Source: an uncultured Clostridia bacterium (GTDB taxonomy: Bacteria; Bacillota; Clostridia; Monoglobales; Monoglobaceae). Taken from it: 6,373 bases of DNA. Shown piece after piece: positions 6,320-6,373 of the stretch. Within the stretch, counting starts at the first letter, position 1. Each line of letters begins with the position of its first letter. The DNA lies in assembly GCA_945878965.1 (NCBI GenBank), contig CAMCUJ010000087.1, positions 1 through 6,373 of the forward strand. The letters run 5' to 3'. The position numbers were made by a program, and so were the translations under genes. The notes below the pieces were generated by a model, which was not told where the DNA came from, ran no database searches, and saw nothing but the letters and a program-made list of their open reading frames with translations.

Positions 6320-6373
6320 GGCTCTATAATAAATGTTGGGGTATACAACAAATAGAGCTTGATAAATAAATAA
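6320..6373. mobile_element. Possible terminus of an ISL3-type insertion sequence, cut by the window edge
   Basis: The sequence from 6320 begins GGCTCTATAATAAATGTTGG. A GGCTCT start followed by an AT-rich stretch resembles terminal inverted repeats of ISL3-family elements. Just inside, GCTCTAT (6321-6327) and TGTTG (6334-6338) pair with CAACA (6346-6350) and ATAGAGC (6352-6358), giving a sub-terminal hairpin. There is no transposase in the window and the other end is not visible, so this is a suggestion based on resemblance. It could also be an ordinary promoter or leader with a hairpin. Confidence 0.3.

Overview
The window looks like a chromosomal stretch from a low-GC Gram-positive anaerobe, most likely class Clostridia (Bacillota). 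The evidence is an intact ctsR-mcsA-mcsB-clpC operon in the classic order, CtsR operators of the Bacillota type, strong AGGAGG-like ribosome binding sites, and GC-rich hairpin repeats of a kind common in gut Clostridia. I cannot assign family or genus.

Layout. Positions 1-828 (minus strand) hold most of a class I SAM-dependent methyltransferase gene (COG1092 / RlmI-like) whose 3' end lies off the left edge. It has its own promoter (897-925) and RBS and is transcribed divergently from the operon. Positions 829-1405 are non-coding, except for decayed minus-strand fragments of one or two small proteins (994-1240: a DUF2442-like tail and an antitoxin-like tail) followed by a well-formed minus-strand terminator (956-983). 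The operon promoter (1273-1300) and two tandem CtsR boxes (1310-1326 and 1332-1348) come next.

Positions 1406-6014 (plus strand) carry ctsR, mcsA, mcsB and clpC, separated by gaps of 49, 14 and 55 bases with no internal promoter or terminator seen. CtsR represses the operon through the two boxes. McsA is the zinc-binding activator of McsB. McsB phosphorylates arginines, including those in the CtsR DNA-binding wing. ClpC, with ClpP, recognises phosphoarginine and degrades the marked proteins. The operon therefore encodes a heat and protein-stress regulator together with the machinery that removes it. All key residues I looked for are present. The main oddity is a Cys in place of the usual Ala in the C-terminal RDxxRA motif of McsB.

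Positions 6015-6373 have no gene. They contain a heptamer tandem repeat that overlaps the clpC stop codon, a bulged stem-loop terminator, three (perhaps four) copies of a short GC-rich hairpin repeat, and, at the right edge, a sequence that may be the terminus of an ISL3-type insertion sequence. I see no new defence or metabolic system here: the core is a well-known operon, and the less ordinary material is in the two intergenic regions.
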